Below, piece by piece: positions 1 to 11,605 of a stretch of DNA of 45,000 bases. A program made the translations under genes and the position numbers. Numbering within the stretch: the stretch's first letter is position 1; each line of letters opens with the position of its first letter. Below the pieces are notes generated by a model that worked only from the letters and a program-made list of their open reading frames with translations, was not told the origin of the DNA and made no database searches. Origin of the DNA: Glandiceps talaboti (lineage: Eukaryota; Hemichordata; Enteropneusta; Spengelidae); contig NC_135565.1 of the NCBI RefSeq assembly GCF_964340395.1, positions 4,594,142-4,639,141 of the forward strand, given 5' to 3'.

Positions 1-171
1 CTACCTAATCTAATAAAAACTTCAACAGTTTTTTTTTTGTCGATAACCTTACAATTAGGTGTTACATTTTACAAACATTTGAAATTTGAGGTGGAAATAT
101 TTAAGAATGAGATTTTCACACGAATTGGTTGTAAATAATAAAAGCAATTTGGATTTCACCGTATTTCTTCT

Positions 172-172
<1 letters not shown>

Positions 173-228
<56 letters not shown>

Positions 229-345
229 ATGTCTGTCTGTCTGCCCATCTGTCTGTCTGTCTTATTGCGTTGTCTGTCTGTTTGTTTGTCTGTCTGTCTG
301 TCGGTCGATCGGTCGGTCTCACTGTCTGTAGGTTTGTCTGTCTAC
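173..345 (+). repeat. TGTC tetranucleotide microsatellite
   Basis: (TGTC)n, pure at first (173-226), then with TATG, CCCATC and CGGTCGATCGGTCGG variants. Open frames across it on both strands are repeat artefacts. Confidence 0.95.
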
Positions 346-635
346 ATAAGGTACATGTATATCGGTGAACTGCAAGACGTATTCCGTTTCTTCTCTGATT
401 ATCAAAGGACTACTCCATTGAGTCGTGAAGGACTACATAAAATGTCTGTATATTCATCGTGTAAGTAAAAACTATTCCTTATGGGTAATATCTCTTAAAG
501 TTGGCAAGGTAGTATTTATCTCCTGACGGCATTTGAAAACCAGCTCGGATCTTATGTTGAGGATATGTTTTTCAACATTGATCGACCATGCCTTGTTATA
601 AACAAGGATAGCAACGTTTTGTCTCTTTTATTTTA

Positions 636-1138
<503 letters not shown>

Positions 1139-1139
1139 A

Positions 1140-1700
1140 TGATTCTGGCACACTGGGTATGAAGCATGCATTCACTTTCAGTCTACAGACTGGTGTTGTC
1201 GCAATTTAACATATCGGGGTTGCAAAGATGTGAGTGCTGATACCATTTGTGGACACATCTACTTTGTATTTCATAAATGTATATAAAATGTACTTACGTC
1301 AATCAAATGTGGATTGCGGGCAACAATTTAGATCTAAATATTTTGTACGAAATTTCGAGAAAAGAGTTTGAAAATTTAAATAACCATTTATATCACTGCT
1401 GTACAAATTCTCTTTGATTAATTTGTATTATTAGGTTTGCTTATTTTTGTCATGATTATGCGACGGACGCATTTTACAACTGAAATCAATAATCCTGAAA
1501 CGGAACGTTGTTTTGAACAACAATAAACTTTAAATTATAAAATTGTCTCTTTTTGGTCTGTCTTCATCTTAAAATAAATCATTCCTAAGTTTAATTACGT
1601 AACACTAATGAGTGTTAATATTCTGACATTAAAAAAACAACTGGGGTGCTATTCAGATCATATATAGTTACTGTTACAATTTGCCAAAATATTGTTAGGC
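1140..1700. other. No gene recognised
   Basis: AT-rich sequence with no splice-bounded frame, repeat or motif that I can support. Confidence 0.6.
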
Positions 1701-1710
1701 AAATAAAAAA

Positions 1711-1836
1711 AAAGTTGATTGGTTCTGGTTTCCCGACCCCATGTAGTTTTTCACGCCGACCTTAAACCTTTTTTTTTTTACATATTCGAGAAAAAAAACA
1801 AGAAAATCGAAAAAATTGTGAAGTCTCGCAAGAAAC
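1711..1836 (+). repeat. Dispersed repeat, copy A
   Basis: Shares an ordered series of blocks with the minus strand of 36241-36343: AAGTTGATT, TTCCCGACCCCA, a T run with CCGACC and TAAAC, TTTTTTACATATTCGAGAA, and AGTCTCGCAAGAAA. Copy A has an extra A-rich insert of about 30 bases (about 1789-1820) before the last block. This is a family of short interspersed repeats or miniature elements of unknown type. Confidence 0.75.
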
Positions 1837-2089
1837 ATTGGATGAGGGAACTGGCATCAGCTGAAAATACAATATAAAACTGTTCTTCCCAACTGTAATG
1901 GCTTTACATCTGCCAGTGATGAGAAGAAACCAATAACACAGAGACCATATGTAACAAAACTACCTGAACTAGACACTCACATATGAAAAAAAATAATGTA
2001 AAAAATAAAATCAAAAATCTACCTATCCCACCTATTTTAAAATTGAATGTAATCGGAACCACACACACTTTTTTACGCCTTATCATACG

Positions 2090-2430
2090 TAAATAACATG
2101 TAGCGATGAGTTTAAGATTATATTTGATCCAGGTGATAAAACGTAGCAATATGTTAATACAGGTTTTGTCAAGCCAGGCGTTGATACTGGACAATTTGTG
2201 GAGCCAGAAAATGAAACACGGCAATGACAATCATGATTTTATTGAGCCACGAACCATGAAATGTTGCAAAATTTAGAGTTACCATAATCACTTTCTTTGT
2301 GATGCCAGATGATGAAATGCTGCAATATTAGTAAGACTTTTCGAAGGCAGGTAACTTTCACACCCTGCCGTTCTATATTTAGCGTTACTAGTTTTATTGT
2401 AAACATGATCGGGAAGTGTTGCAGCATGCT
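2090..2430 (+). repeat. Older, degenerate copy of the 43-bp minisatellite
   Basis: Diverged units such as AACATGTAGCGATGAG (2095), AAACGTAGCAATATGTTAATA (2138), GAAATGTTGCAAAATT (2257) and GAAATGCTGCAATATTAGTAAG (2314), with linking GCCAGATGAT-like sequence, match the array at 11.2-11.6 kb. Spacings are 43-45 bases or irregular. The same satellite family therefore occurs twice, 9 kb apart. Confidence 0.65.
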
Positions 2431-3038
2431 AATTTGATAGAAAAAACAACAACGATAATTCTAATATAATGATGCGTTGACACGTCAAACGGAAGATGGA
2501 TATCTCAACAAACACTGTATACTAGTTCTAAGTCCGGTCGCCCGCTTGTATAGCGCCTTCCCAAAGAAAGTGAACCTAATTGGATGAAACAACAAATTGT
2601 GATGAAAACGCTTGACAACACGTTGACCTTCAAACAATCTGAATAATTCAAATGACTTAGAACAGAGGGAGCGAATTGAACAATTATATCAAGCAAAAAC
2701 TTAATTCAATTACAAACGAAGGCTAGTGGGTGCAAGTAGAATATTGAACGTGTTTTAATCTGCGACTGTTTACCTAATCTAATGTGTTCTGTTTTAGGAT
2801 TTGGTAAATTACATTTTTGGGTATATTTTCGAACAATTCCAATAATAAGAACCTTAGATACACATTTATGTTGGTGTTTGATTTATTCGTTACCATGCTT
2901 AGCGAAATATCATATCGCGTTGACGATGGTGGGCGGATACCCTTAAGATATGCTAGGACACATGAGCAGTATCAGACCTTGAGTCCGTAGTCATTTTATT
3001 GCGCGGACCATTGTATGTGCTTATGACATAATCCTATT

Positions 3039-3061
3039 TTGTTGCTGTTGTTGTTGTTGTT

Positions 3062-3096
<35 letters not shown>

Positions 3097-3103
3097 AGTT
3101 GTT
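3039..3103 (+). repeat. TTG trinucleotide microsatellite
   Basis: (TTG)n of about 20 units with one TAT and one GCT interruption. Confidence 0.95.
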
Positions 3104-5182
3104 TGTATACATGTTGATGGTTCTAAGGCTGGTCATTTAATCAAACGCTATGTACCGCTAATACATTTTACATGGTTGTACACTGTTACATGTGGGGTCC
3201 TATTATAGAACTATCAGAACACGACAAGTCCACGGTAATATCATAACACGAACAAGTGAACGCATACTTTTTTCAAAACTGAAAATGGCATTTTTTTGAG
3301 TAAAAATAGACAGATAAACAAACAGACCAACGATTGGCATCGGTTTGAGTGTCAGTAATAGTTAAGGCACCATGAGTTCTATTGTTATATAGTTAATAAT
3401 AAACATGACAGTTATATGTTCAATCACGGTTTGTGGAAAAACAGATCACGTGAAATGTAACACAACATCTCAACCTATAGAGGTCGTATGTTTGACTGAA
3501 AATACGGTAAGTATATTGACAATTGAGAGGAAGTTTGGCTACGTCCCATCGCCAGTTTCATGTTAGTGTTCATTGACTCTGTTCGATACAACCACGCAGA
3601 AACCGATAATACTTCTTCAGTTCAAAATAGATAAATTACACTTTCTTGGTACTACGGTTTGTCTGAATGAAATCAACTATTCAAACATTTACTGCCATTA
3701 TACCCAGGCACGTGGGTGCCAATGTTTTGATTTCAGCATTTGATGCGTGCATTGCGGTTCGTTAGTTTATTCAATTTAGACAAAATGTCACAGGAACCTG
3801 TATATAGTCAATTTTGCTATCTTAAAGTGTGCCGTGTGCGGTTTCTGATTGGCTTCTGTGTGGTTATATCAAACAGAGCCAGTGAACGCCGACTTAAAAT
3901 GTACTGTATATGACGGTGTCAATGCCAAGATATTCAATGAATTCGTTGATACATGTTCAATTCACGATTGTGTTCTTGATTCACTGAAAAAAAAATCACT
4001 GATGGCATTTGGAAACTGAGGGAAAGACTAACATTGACAGTTTAGTCTGTAGGTGTGACTCCAGGGATTGTCATAACATATCACCATTTTCAACAGTTAT
4101 CACTTAAAGGACGTAATAACCATATAGTATTCATTCTATGAATCATTCTATGTTTTTTTATACGGTATTGTATTGTTTAAATCACGGACCATTGCTATGC
4201 AGTGAACTTTAAATATTATACAATATATAATAAAATATAGTGAGATCACCAGGAATGGTTCTTTAGAAGTGAATATGGAGGTATAAAATGTATAATTATC
4301 ACCGTGAACGAGCCAAGTAGTGAACGGAAAATATGGCTAATATACCCTAATCTGTCCACCACGTCACAACATCTCATGTCTTATCACTGGTTCTGCGGTG
4401 CTCAAAACTGAATGAGTTAAAACACCACAATTCTTCCGATTTTCCATAAAAATAATTATGTTCTTGCGGACGCATACCTATATTATTCAATAGTAATGTT
4501 CGTTATTCTGCCATAAAATACACATAATCTAGGTCTAGCAACACGTACAGTGTTACAGTTACAGTAGTAAAAAAGACCCCTTATGTATCTTGTACTTCAT
4601 TTGTCGTTAGCGGAACATAGAAAAAATATATTTGGGGCAATATGCTTTATTAAACTATGCGTAAGCCAAGTTGAACAAAAAATATTGAGTTTATATCCGT
4701 GTCTTTCTACGTCACAGCAACGAGCGTCTATGTCACGCCAGCATTTGTCTGCGTCATTGGGTAATATGGTTTTAATTTTGTAAATAAAGCAGGCTATTTT
4801 ATTTTTTTAAATATTATTTTTTTATGGCATGTCTGTTAATGTGATGCCTTTCAATTCCTTACTATTATTATTGGTTTTAAAGTTGTTGGCTACTGAAACC
4901 CTCTATTAGTCATACAACAACACTTTCGAAAGTATTGAAAGATTAACGAAATACAAAAACACGGACAGAAACAACCACGTCATATAATAAACACATTATA
5001 TGAATTGTTAGTATACGAAAAAAAGACAGACACAAGACAAAAACTATCCAAAAACAAATATCGTACAGTAAAAAAAATAAAAATCTGCACAAAATATTAG
5101 AAGAAAAAAAGTGTTACCTTCAGTTTAACTTGTTAGTCACATCCATAGAAAGCAGGACAGGTAATCTGTTAGGTCAACCATT

Positions 5183-5195
5183 TGAACTTTGACCT
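5183..5195 (-). promoter_or_regulatory. DR1-type nuclear-receptor site (AGGTCAAAGTTCA)
   Basis: Minus-strand AGGTCA-A-AGTTCA is a direct repeat with one-base spacing, the form bound by RXR/HNF4/PPAR-type receptors. Another AGGTCA occurs 14 bases away at 5171-5176. No gene is recognised within 800 bases, so function is speculative. Confidence 0.3.
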
Positions 5196-6049
5196 CTTAC
5201 CTTTTACCTTTACAAATGATATTGTTAGTATGCTTGAATGTTTAGAGGAAAGAAGCCCACAACAACAAAAATTGCGTTGTTAGTATACAAAATAAGCAAA
5301 AGCACAAAAATACATTTTTTTTTCAACAACCAATTTTTAATCATAAACATGTATTTAGCCAGTAAGCCTTATATGACAACCTGGCTTTCATCTATGCTCC
5401 CGAAAAATATGACTGCATTCAATACATGCGTAAAATAATGCAAGAATAAATAAACATTATAGTCTAATTCTACTTCAAATAAAATAACGTGCACCAAATA
5501 ATGGCTTAGCTTTAAATGTCTGCAAAAAACTACATAAGCAATATCAGTTATAGCACATACGTAAATTGCTACCATGCATGGTTAGATCCAATACACAAAT
5601 TAGAAGAAAAATCATTTCCAACAGACACAATGGTGGGTTAAGGGGTCTTGATGCTTGTCATGTGCCCTGTAGGAGAACCAGTGTCCCTTTAGGTTTACGG
5701 AATAGAACGCCTCTGTAGCATTAGAAGATTTCATAGCCTAAAGTGCTCATCAAAACCGACTACAGATTTTCTAACTACTAACATAACTCTTATCTTTCAT
5801 GTTCACAGTATTTGCGGGATAAATCCTCACAGCATAGCATATAGTTCTTAATTTGATAATATATGAAAATAAATGTTGTGACATCAGAAATCAGCGTCAG
5901 AATAAGGTTTAACCGATGGAGACGTTATAAATCAAAGTTAAGTAATTCCATAGGATTTCAAGTACAGACATTCAAATATATTCATTAGTTCCTTTTAAGT
6001 TTCGTCATTCCACTTTTGTTCTCAAAATGTTTGGGGATAACATAACTCT

Positions 6050-6055
6050 TTTATT
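6050..6055 (-). terminator. Candidate polyadenylation signal AATAAA of the neuropeptide-like gene
   Basis: On the minus strand AATAAA occurs about 120 bases after the stop codon at 6173. The intervening 3' UTR contains an AT-repeat stretch (6141-6170). The distance is normal for an animal gene. Cleavage would then fall near 6030-6040. No transcript evidence is available. Confidence 0.5.
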
Positions 6056-6172
6056 CGGAAAGGGGGAGGAGGGGCCGGTGAGTGCCGTGAAACTAAGGTG
6101 TATGGCATTTCGTTAAATTGTATGTCATTATGGGAGGATGATAATATATATAAATATATATATTTATCAGTC

Positions 6173-6543
6173 TTAGTTTTCTTCTATCGCGTGGTCACGT
6201 TTCCCTGCAGGGTATTGGTAGATAGCGTGCCAGTACGTGTCGCGGTCGATTGGCCGTTGGTTAGTATTGCCTTGTCGCCTGTTACCAACCTGTTGTGGCC
6301 TTCTTCCGTTCCTCTTGGTGAAATCTGCTGATCGTCTGCCGAACATGAGACCTAGTGTGCCGATGCCCTTGCCTCGTTTGTCGTATGCAACGTTGTATTC
6401 TTCTTGTTCACAGATGTCTTCGTCGCCTTTCAGAAACCGTTGGTAAATGATACATTTGATATAATCTACGAGTTGCCTGAGGCGTGATTCTTCTTCTTCA
6501 AGACCCTGGATATCTAGTTGAGTGTCGTCCGCAAAGTTGAAAC
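6173..6543 (-). CDS. Main exon of putative neuropeptide precursor (predicted GKGIGTLGLMF-amide)
   Basis: Second coding exon of the gene whose signal-peptide exon is at 9499-9590. The acceptor is TCGGCTAG|GTTTC at 6544/6543; the stop TAA is at 6175-6173. The spliced precursor is 152 residues. In order: signal peptide (1 to about 20); an acidic spacer with FNFADDTQLD and an EEEES run; a helix-like segment with cysteines 60 and 74, possibly a disulphide; Lys-Arg (85-86); GKGIGTLGLMF (87-97); Gly98 as amide donor; Arg-Arg (99-100); then a basic tail with further dibasic sites (TKR, GRR, NRR, GKR) ending HAIEEN. Proprotein convertase followed by carboxypeptidase and PAM processing would give an 11-residue amide. 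The C-terminus L-x-L-M-F-amide recalls echinoderm SALMFamides (S-x-L-x-F-amide), and G-L-x-F-amide recalls kisspeptins, but neither assignment is secure. Its likely role is a secreted signalling peptide acting on a GPCR, which is inference. Base composition is clearly richer in GC than the flanks, as expected for coding sequence. Confidence 0.8.
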
Positions 6544-7455
6544 CTAGCCGACAAAAAGAAAATTTTCAAATCAAAACGCATCCTCGTCTTGGATTTGTTT
6601 AAAAAGAGAACACAATAGCCAACATAATGAATAACACGAATTAAGATTACGTTAGGGAGTCAAACAACCTTCATACAAAATGCTAACCTTAAACCTGATT
6701 CCCTAGCAACCTAAGGGGTCATTTTACTATTCAATATCCCACCCACATCAGACAGATAGAGACATTCACATTGTTCAAAAAAATGTGTACATTTGTATAA
6801 ATTACGCAAATTCATATGTTTTGTTATTCTGTCATTAAGGATCAAGGACTATATCTTTGATTTTTATCTAAAATCTTATAAAAATTCAATTAAAACTTCA
6901 ATACAAATACAAATGTAATGATTTTGGCGAGAAAACAAAGTCAGTAAAATGCAGGTCAAAGTGTGAATATTGAAATATATATTTGCATTAGCGATTGACC
7001 ATATTTACAATTCTCATAAGGCAGGATATAACAGAGACATGGATCATTGCATTATTGTAGATGGCATGATAGCCTACACGTTGTTCAGAGAAGCGGCTGG
7101 TGTTATTTCAGCGATCGTAACTGGCCTTTTTGTTGTTATATTTCGCTCCGCTCGGTATTCTCAAATGTACCAATGAAGTGTCAATTTTTACACTAGCCTA
7201 AATCCTAAAAAGACTTGTGGTCATGATGACTGTCCAGCTAGATTACACATTGACGGAGTAGTTGTTATAGCTAAACCACTGGCTTACATTTTTAATTTAT
7301 CATTTACGTCTGGTGTCTTTCTAAAAGTATTTAGAACAGCCAAAGTAACCCCTATCTATAAGAAAGTAGCTACTGATGACCCTGGTATTATAGACCTATC
7401 TCAATTCTGTCCCTTTTAAGTAAGTCTTTGAACAAATTGTCAACACCCGACTAAT

Positions 7456-7457
<2 letters not shown>

Positions 7458-7489
<32 letters not shown>

Positions 7490-7498
7490 GGGGGGGGG
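7458..7498. repeat. Homopolymer block: about 31 T followed by about 10 G
   Basis: A poly-T run (7458-7488) abuts poly-G (7489-7498) within the LINE. The block sits where coding sequence for the loop between the EQIVNT-like and NILYEHQYAF segments should be, so it looks like expansion of a short native T run after the element died. Such runs are also prone to sequencing and assembly length errors. Confidence 0.9.
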
Positions 7499-8615
7499 TC
7501 AGAATATTCTTTATGAACATCAGTATGCATTTAGTAAAAAAACTAAAGCCGAAACCTCTCTCTTATCAATCTCATAGACCACATTTTAAGTTACACTTGG
7601 CATATTTCTAGACTTCTCCAAGGCCTTCGATACTATTAACCATCAAATTAGTTTGTCTAAAATGGCATATTGTGGTATTAGAGGACTGCCAGTACAGTGA
7701 CCTTCTGATTATTTGCATAATAGATCCTAATTTGTCAGTGCAGATGGCAATAAGTCATCAAGCCTTAATATTAAATGTGGTGTACCTCAAGGGTCTGTTT
7801 TGGGACCTACCCTTTTCTTATTTTTTATCAATGCCATTTTTCGTTCTTCGACTTCTTGTAATGTTAGGTTGGTTGCAGATGATACCAATCTCTTTCATAC
7901 TTTTGATAGTAACAGCGACAATATAAATTTGAAAAGGGTTGATTTACACTTCACTAAAGTTGTAATATGGTGTAATGCCAACAAACTCACTATTAACCAT
8001 CTCAAAACAAACTACACTGTCTTTAGAAGCAAGAAAAGTGAAGTTGCCCTTGGTATCATCTTAGACAAACATAACTGGTCCAAAAATGCATACAGAGTGA
8101 ACTATATTGTGAGGAAAAAAGTTGGCATTCTATTTCGACTGAGACAGTTTATACCACAAAATATTCTTTTGTTAACATACAAAACTTTCATAGACCCTCA
8201 TATATCACATATGCCCTTGAGGTCTGGGGCTCTGCATACCGATCACATCTGACTTGTATCCTCATGGCAGCAAGAGCTATAACTTCTAGTGATCGTACTG
8301 TACAGAAGGCTCCAATCAAACATTTAATAAGTTACATATTCTAAACATTGTTAACCAACATAGACTTCAGATTTGCACTTTTATGTACGACTTACTCAAC
8401 GGTAACTTGCCACATCATTTCACACAATATTGTCCATTTCCTACTCACTACTATAATACACGTCACAAAATCAAAGGCAATGTTTCAATTCCAAGGGTAA
8501 ACATAGAAATGGGTAAATTTGCAATATCATACACTGGTGCTGTACAATGGAACAACCTACCTCTCGATCTTAGGTCAAAATCATACTCCATATATGATGT
8601 AAATATATTGTAACT

Positions 8616-8681
8616 AATGTATGTATGTATGTATGTATGTATGTATGTATGTATGTATGTATGTATGTATGTATGTATGTA
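8616..8681 (+). repeat. ATGT microsatellite inside LINE 3' region
   Basis: About 16 pure ATGT units directly after the last LINE stop codon and before its 3' UTR. Confidence 0.95.
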
Positions 8682-8906
8682 GTCATTTAGTGTTCACTGC
8701 CCTCTTTATATTTTTGTCATGTATTTATTTATAGATTTTATTTACAGTGTCTAAGGAGACGGACTAGATTAGCAACTGGCTATTTTCCATTCTCCTTTTA
8801 CCTACTTCAAGATGTGTAATACATTTTGTATTTTCTTTTGTCTGTAAATGTACACATTTATTTATTAAGTGGATAATAAAGAAATAATAGTATATACGAA
8901 TATGCA

Positions 8907-9041
8907 TTATTGGCGTGCAATCCCAAGTTAGAATCTGATTGGACGAATACATTAATTAGAATGATATATTTTCAATCGCAATATGGTCACAGCTGCGTAA
9001 TGATTGGTTAAAACATAGCTTGAGACAGTGTTCCTATTGGT
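8907..9041 (-). promoter_or_regulatory. Array of four inverted CCAAT boxes
   Basis: ATTGG occurs at about 8908, 8937, 9004 and 9037 on the plus strand, that is CCAAT on the minus strand. Two match the fuller NF-Y form (GTCCAATCAG, AACCAATCA). They sit just beyond the LINE 3' end, inside the neuropeptide-like gene's intron. This could be an intronic element or chance in AT-rich DNA. Confidence 0.25.
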
Positions 9042-9498
9042 AAAGAGAGCATAGTCGCTGGCATAGTGTCAGCTGCTACCCAAGCAGGCTAAGCAGCACT
9101 TCCTGAAAATGACAGAACTTTGATTGATCTTTGTTTGGAAATATAAAGTATTATGTACACGCAACTTAGACGTCGTAGGCTTACCTTCACAGCTTGACTT
9201 GCACGTGAATTGAAATTATGATAGATGTTCGACTTGATTTTACCGATGTCTGGAACTCTCACACGTCGTTAGACACAATGTGCATTTCAATGACTAAAGC
9301 ATTTGTTTTCACAGTCTAAACATAAATAGTACACTCCCTTCCATTGCAATATTTATTAGGGCTATGTTAATGACGTAAGATAAGTTTACCAAAAGTTTAC
9401 AATAAACAACTAGTTCATTTAATTGTTTTCCAAACGAAATTCAATGATATGACAACAACATTGACATTGACCATTAAAGAGTACAGCGTCGTACATAC

Positions 9499-9590
9499 CT
9501 GATTCACCCTTTTGTTCACCTTGTACGGCAAGGACTTGAGCGCAAAGAAGCGCCAAAAAAGCAATAGAAAATGTTAATTGGTTCATATTC
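9499..9590 (-). CDS. Exon with start codon and signal peptide of a putative amidated-neuropeptide precursor
   Basis: This is the first coding exon of a minus-strand gene. It is preceded by an excellent acceptor: a long pyrimidine tract at about 9594-9625 ending in TTGCAG at 9591. Four bases later the ATG lies at 9586-9584. It encodes 29 residues plus one base: a typical secretory signal (MNQLTFSIAFLALLCAQVLA, probable cleavage near residue 20-23), then a short polar stretch (VQGEQKGES). It ends at a good donor (TCAG|GTATGT, intron starting at 9498) in phase 1. That phase matches the acceptor of the exon at 6543, where G plus GT restores a glycine codon. An intron just after the signal peptide is common in neuropeptide and secreted-peptide genes. 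The acceptor so close to the ATG means at least one 5' untranslated exon lies upstream, at higher coordinates. The splice logic and signal peptide are seen directly; expression is inferred. Confidence 0.82.
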
Positions 9591-9864
9591 CTGCAATGAA
9601 ATGAGAGACAGAGAGAAAAGAATAGGTAAGCTATTGCTTGTTGTACTGATAAGTAACATTAATTATTTCATTCATTCATAAATCACTATTCATAGATAAT
9701 AAAACGACGTCGTGTTATTATCTATGATTGCGTTCACTAGGCTATTTACTTTTTAAGAGCGTCGTTACTAATTGCATTGATTCTGATTAACTGTTCGTAA
9801 ATTAATTGTGAGACATGATTAATGCTGATGGTTATAATTAACGCAATTGTATGTGTTTGACTAA

Positions 9865-11173
<1,309 letters not shown>

Positions 11174-11605
11174 AAGAAAATGCTTCAATGTTATGACTAT
11201 ATGTCGCAGACCATAAGATGTAGCGATGATAGCATGTTGTGCGAGCAATTTCATGAAATGTAGCAATGATAATAAGACATTTATAGAACCAGACAACGAA
11301 ATGTGGCAATATCAATATATTTTCGTCGAGACAGACGATACAACATAGCAATGCTTGTAAGATAAATTGTAGCGAAGTTAATAAGATTTTTGTCGGGTCA
11401 TCGCCAGACGATCAAATCAATTCTAGTGTGATTGTTGTGTTGCTTGACGATACAATGTAGCAATGTTAAGTAAGATTTTTGTCAAACCATATGATAAAAT
11501 GTAGCAATGTTAGTAAGGTTTTTGTCAAACCGGACAATACAATGTAGCAATGTTAGTAAGATTTTTGTTGGGACAGATGATAAAATGTAGCAATGTTAGA
11601 ATAAT
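11174..11605 (+). repeat. Minisatellite, 42-44 bp period, about ten units
   Basis: Units carry AATGTAGCAATGTTAGTAAG followed by a TTTTTGTCAAACCAGA-like half. Unit starts fall at about 11217, 11257, 11300, 11342, 11454, 11498, 11541 and 11584, mostly 42-44 bases apart, with a disrupted stretch at 11345-11450. The right-hand units are the most alike, which suggests recent local amplification there. Confidence 0.85.

Larger units (their letters stand above)
2431..6040. other. Intergenic stretch, no gene recognised
   Basis: AT-rich DNA containing only the TTG microsatellite (3039-3103) and the DR1 motif (5183-5195). Short open frames here have no domain, signal or splice support. Confidence 0.6.
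7199..8890 (+). mobile_element. Degenerate LINE (CR1/Jockey-like) with reverse-transcriptase remnants and 3' UTR
   Basis: A 5'-truncated non-LTR retrotransposon, reading frame broken by several frameshifts. From 7199 the frames give LNPKKTCGHDDCPAR and VFRTAKVTPIYKK, typical of the start of LINE reverse transcriptase. NILYEHQYAF follows a poly-T/poly-G expansion. FLDFSKAFDTINHQI (about 7605-7650) carries the first catalytic Asp. GVPQGSVLGP is at about 7779-7808. VADDTNLF (about 7873-7896) is the catalytic F/YADD box with its first residue changed. The open frame then runs to 8252 with NKLTINHLKTNYTVF and a thumb-like region, and a last frame (8383-8613) contains YNTRHKIKG and GAVQWNNLPLDLRS. 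An ATGT microsatellite and a 3' UTR ending in AATAAAGAAATAATA follow. It lies in the intron of the neuropeptide-like gene, opposite to it, and is not functional. Confidence 0.9.
6544..9498 (-). other. Intron of the neuropeptide-like gene, hosting an antisense LINE remnant
   Basis: This intron of about 2.95 kb has consensus borders on the minus strand: GTATGT at 9498-9493 and CTAG at 6547-6544. It contains a decayed non-LTR retrotransposon in the opposite orientation (7199-8890). It also holds four ATTGG (inverted CCAAT) boxes between 8907 and 9041. No further open exon with splice sites was recognised inside it. Confidence 0.72.

Noticed and set aside
86-468. Open frames of repeated Cys-Leu-Ser-Val
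   Set aside because: Translation of the TGTC microsatellite; the frames are open on both strands because the repeat has no stops.
6970-7176. Open frame with a hydrophobic stretch before the LINE
   Set aside because: No homology to LINE sequence or any known family, no splice support for an exon; probably chance.
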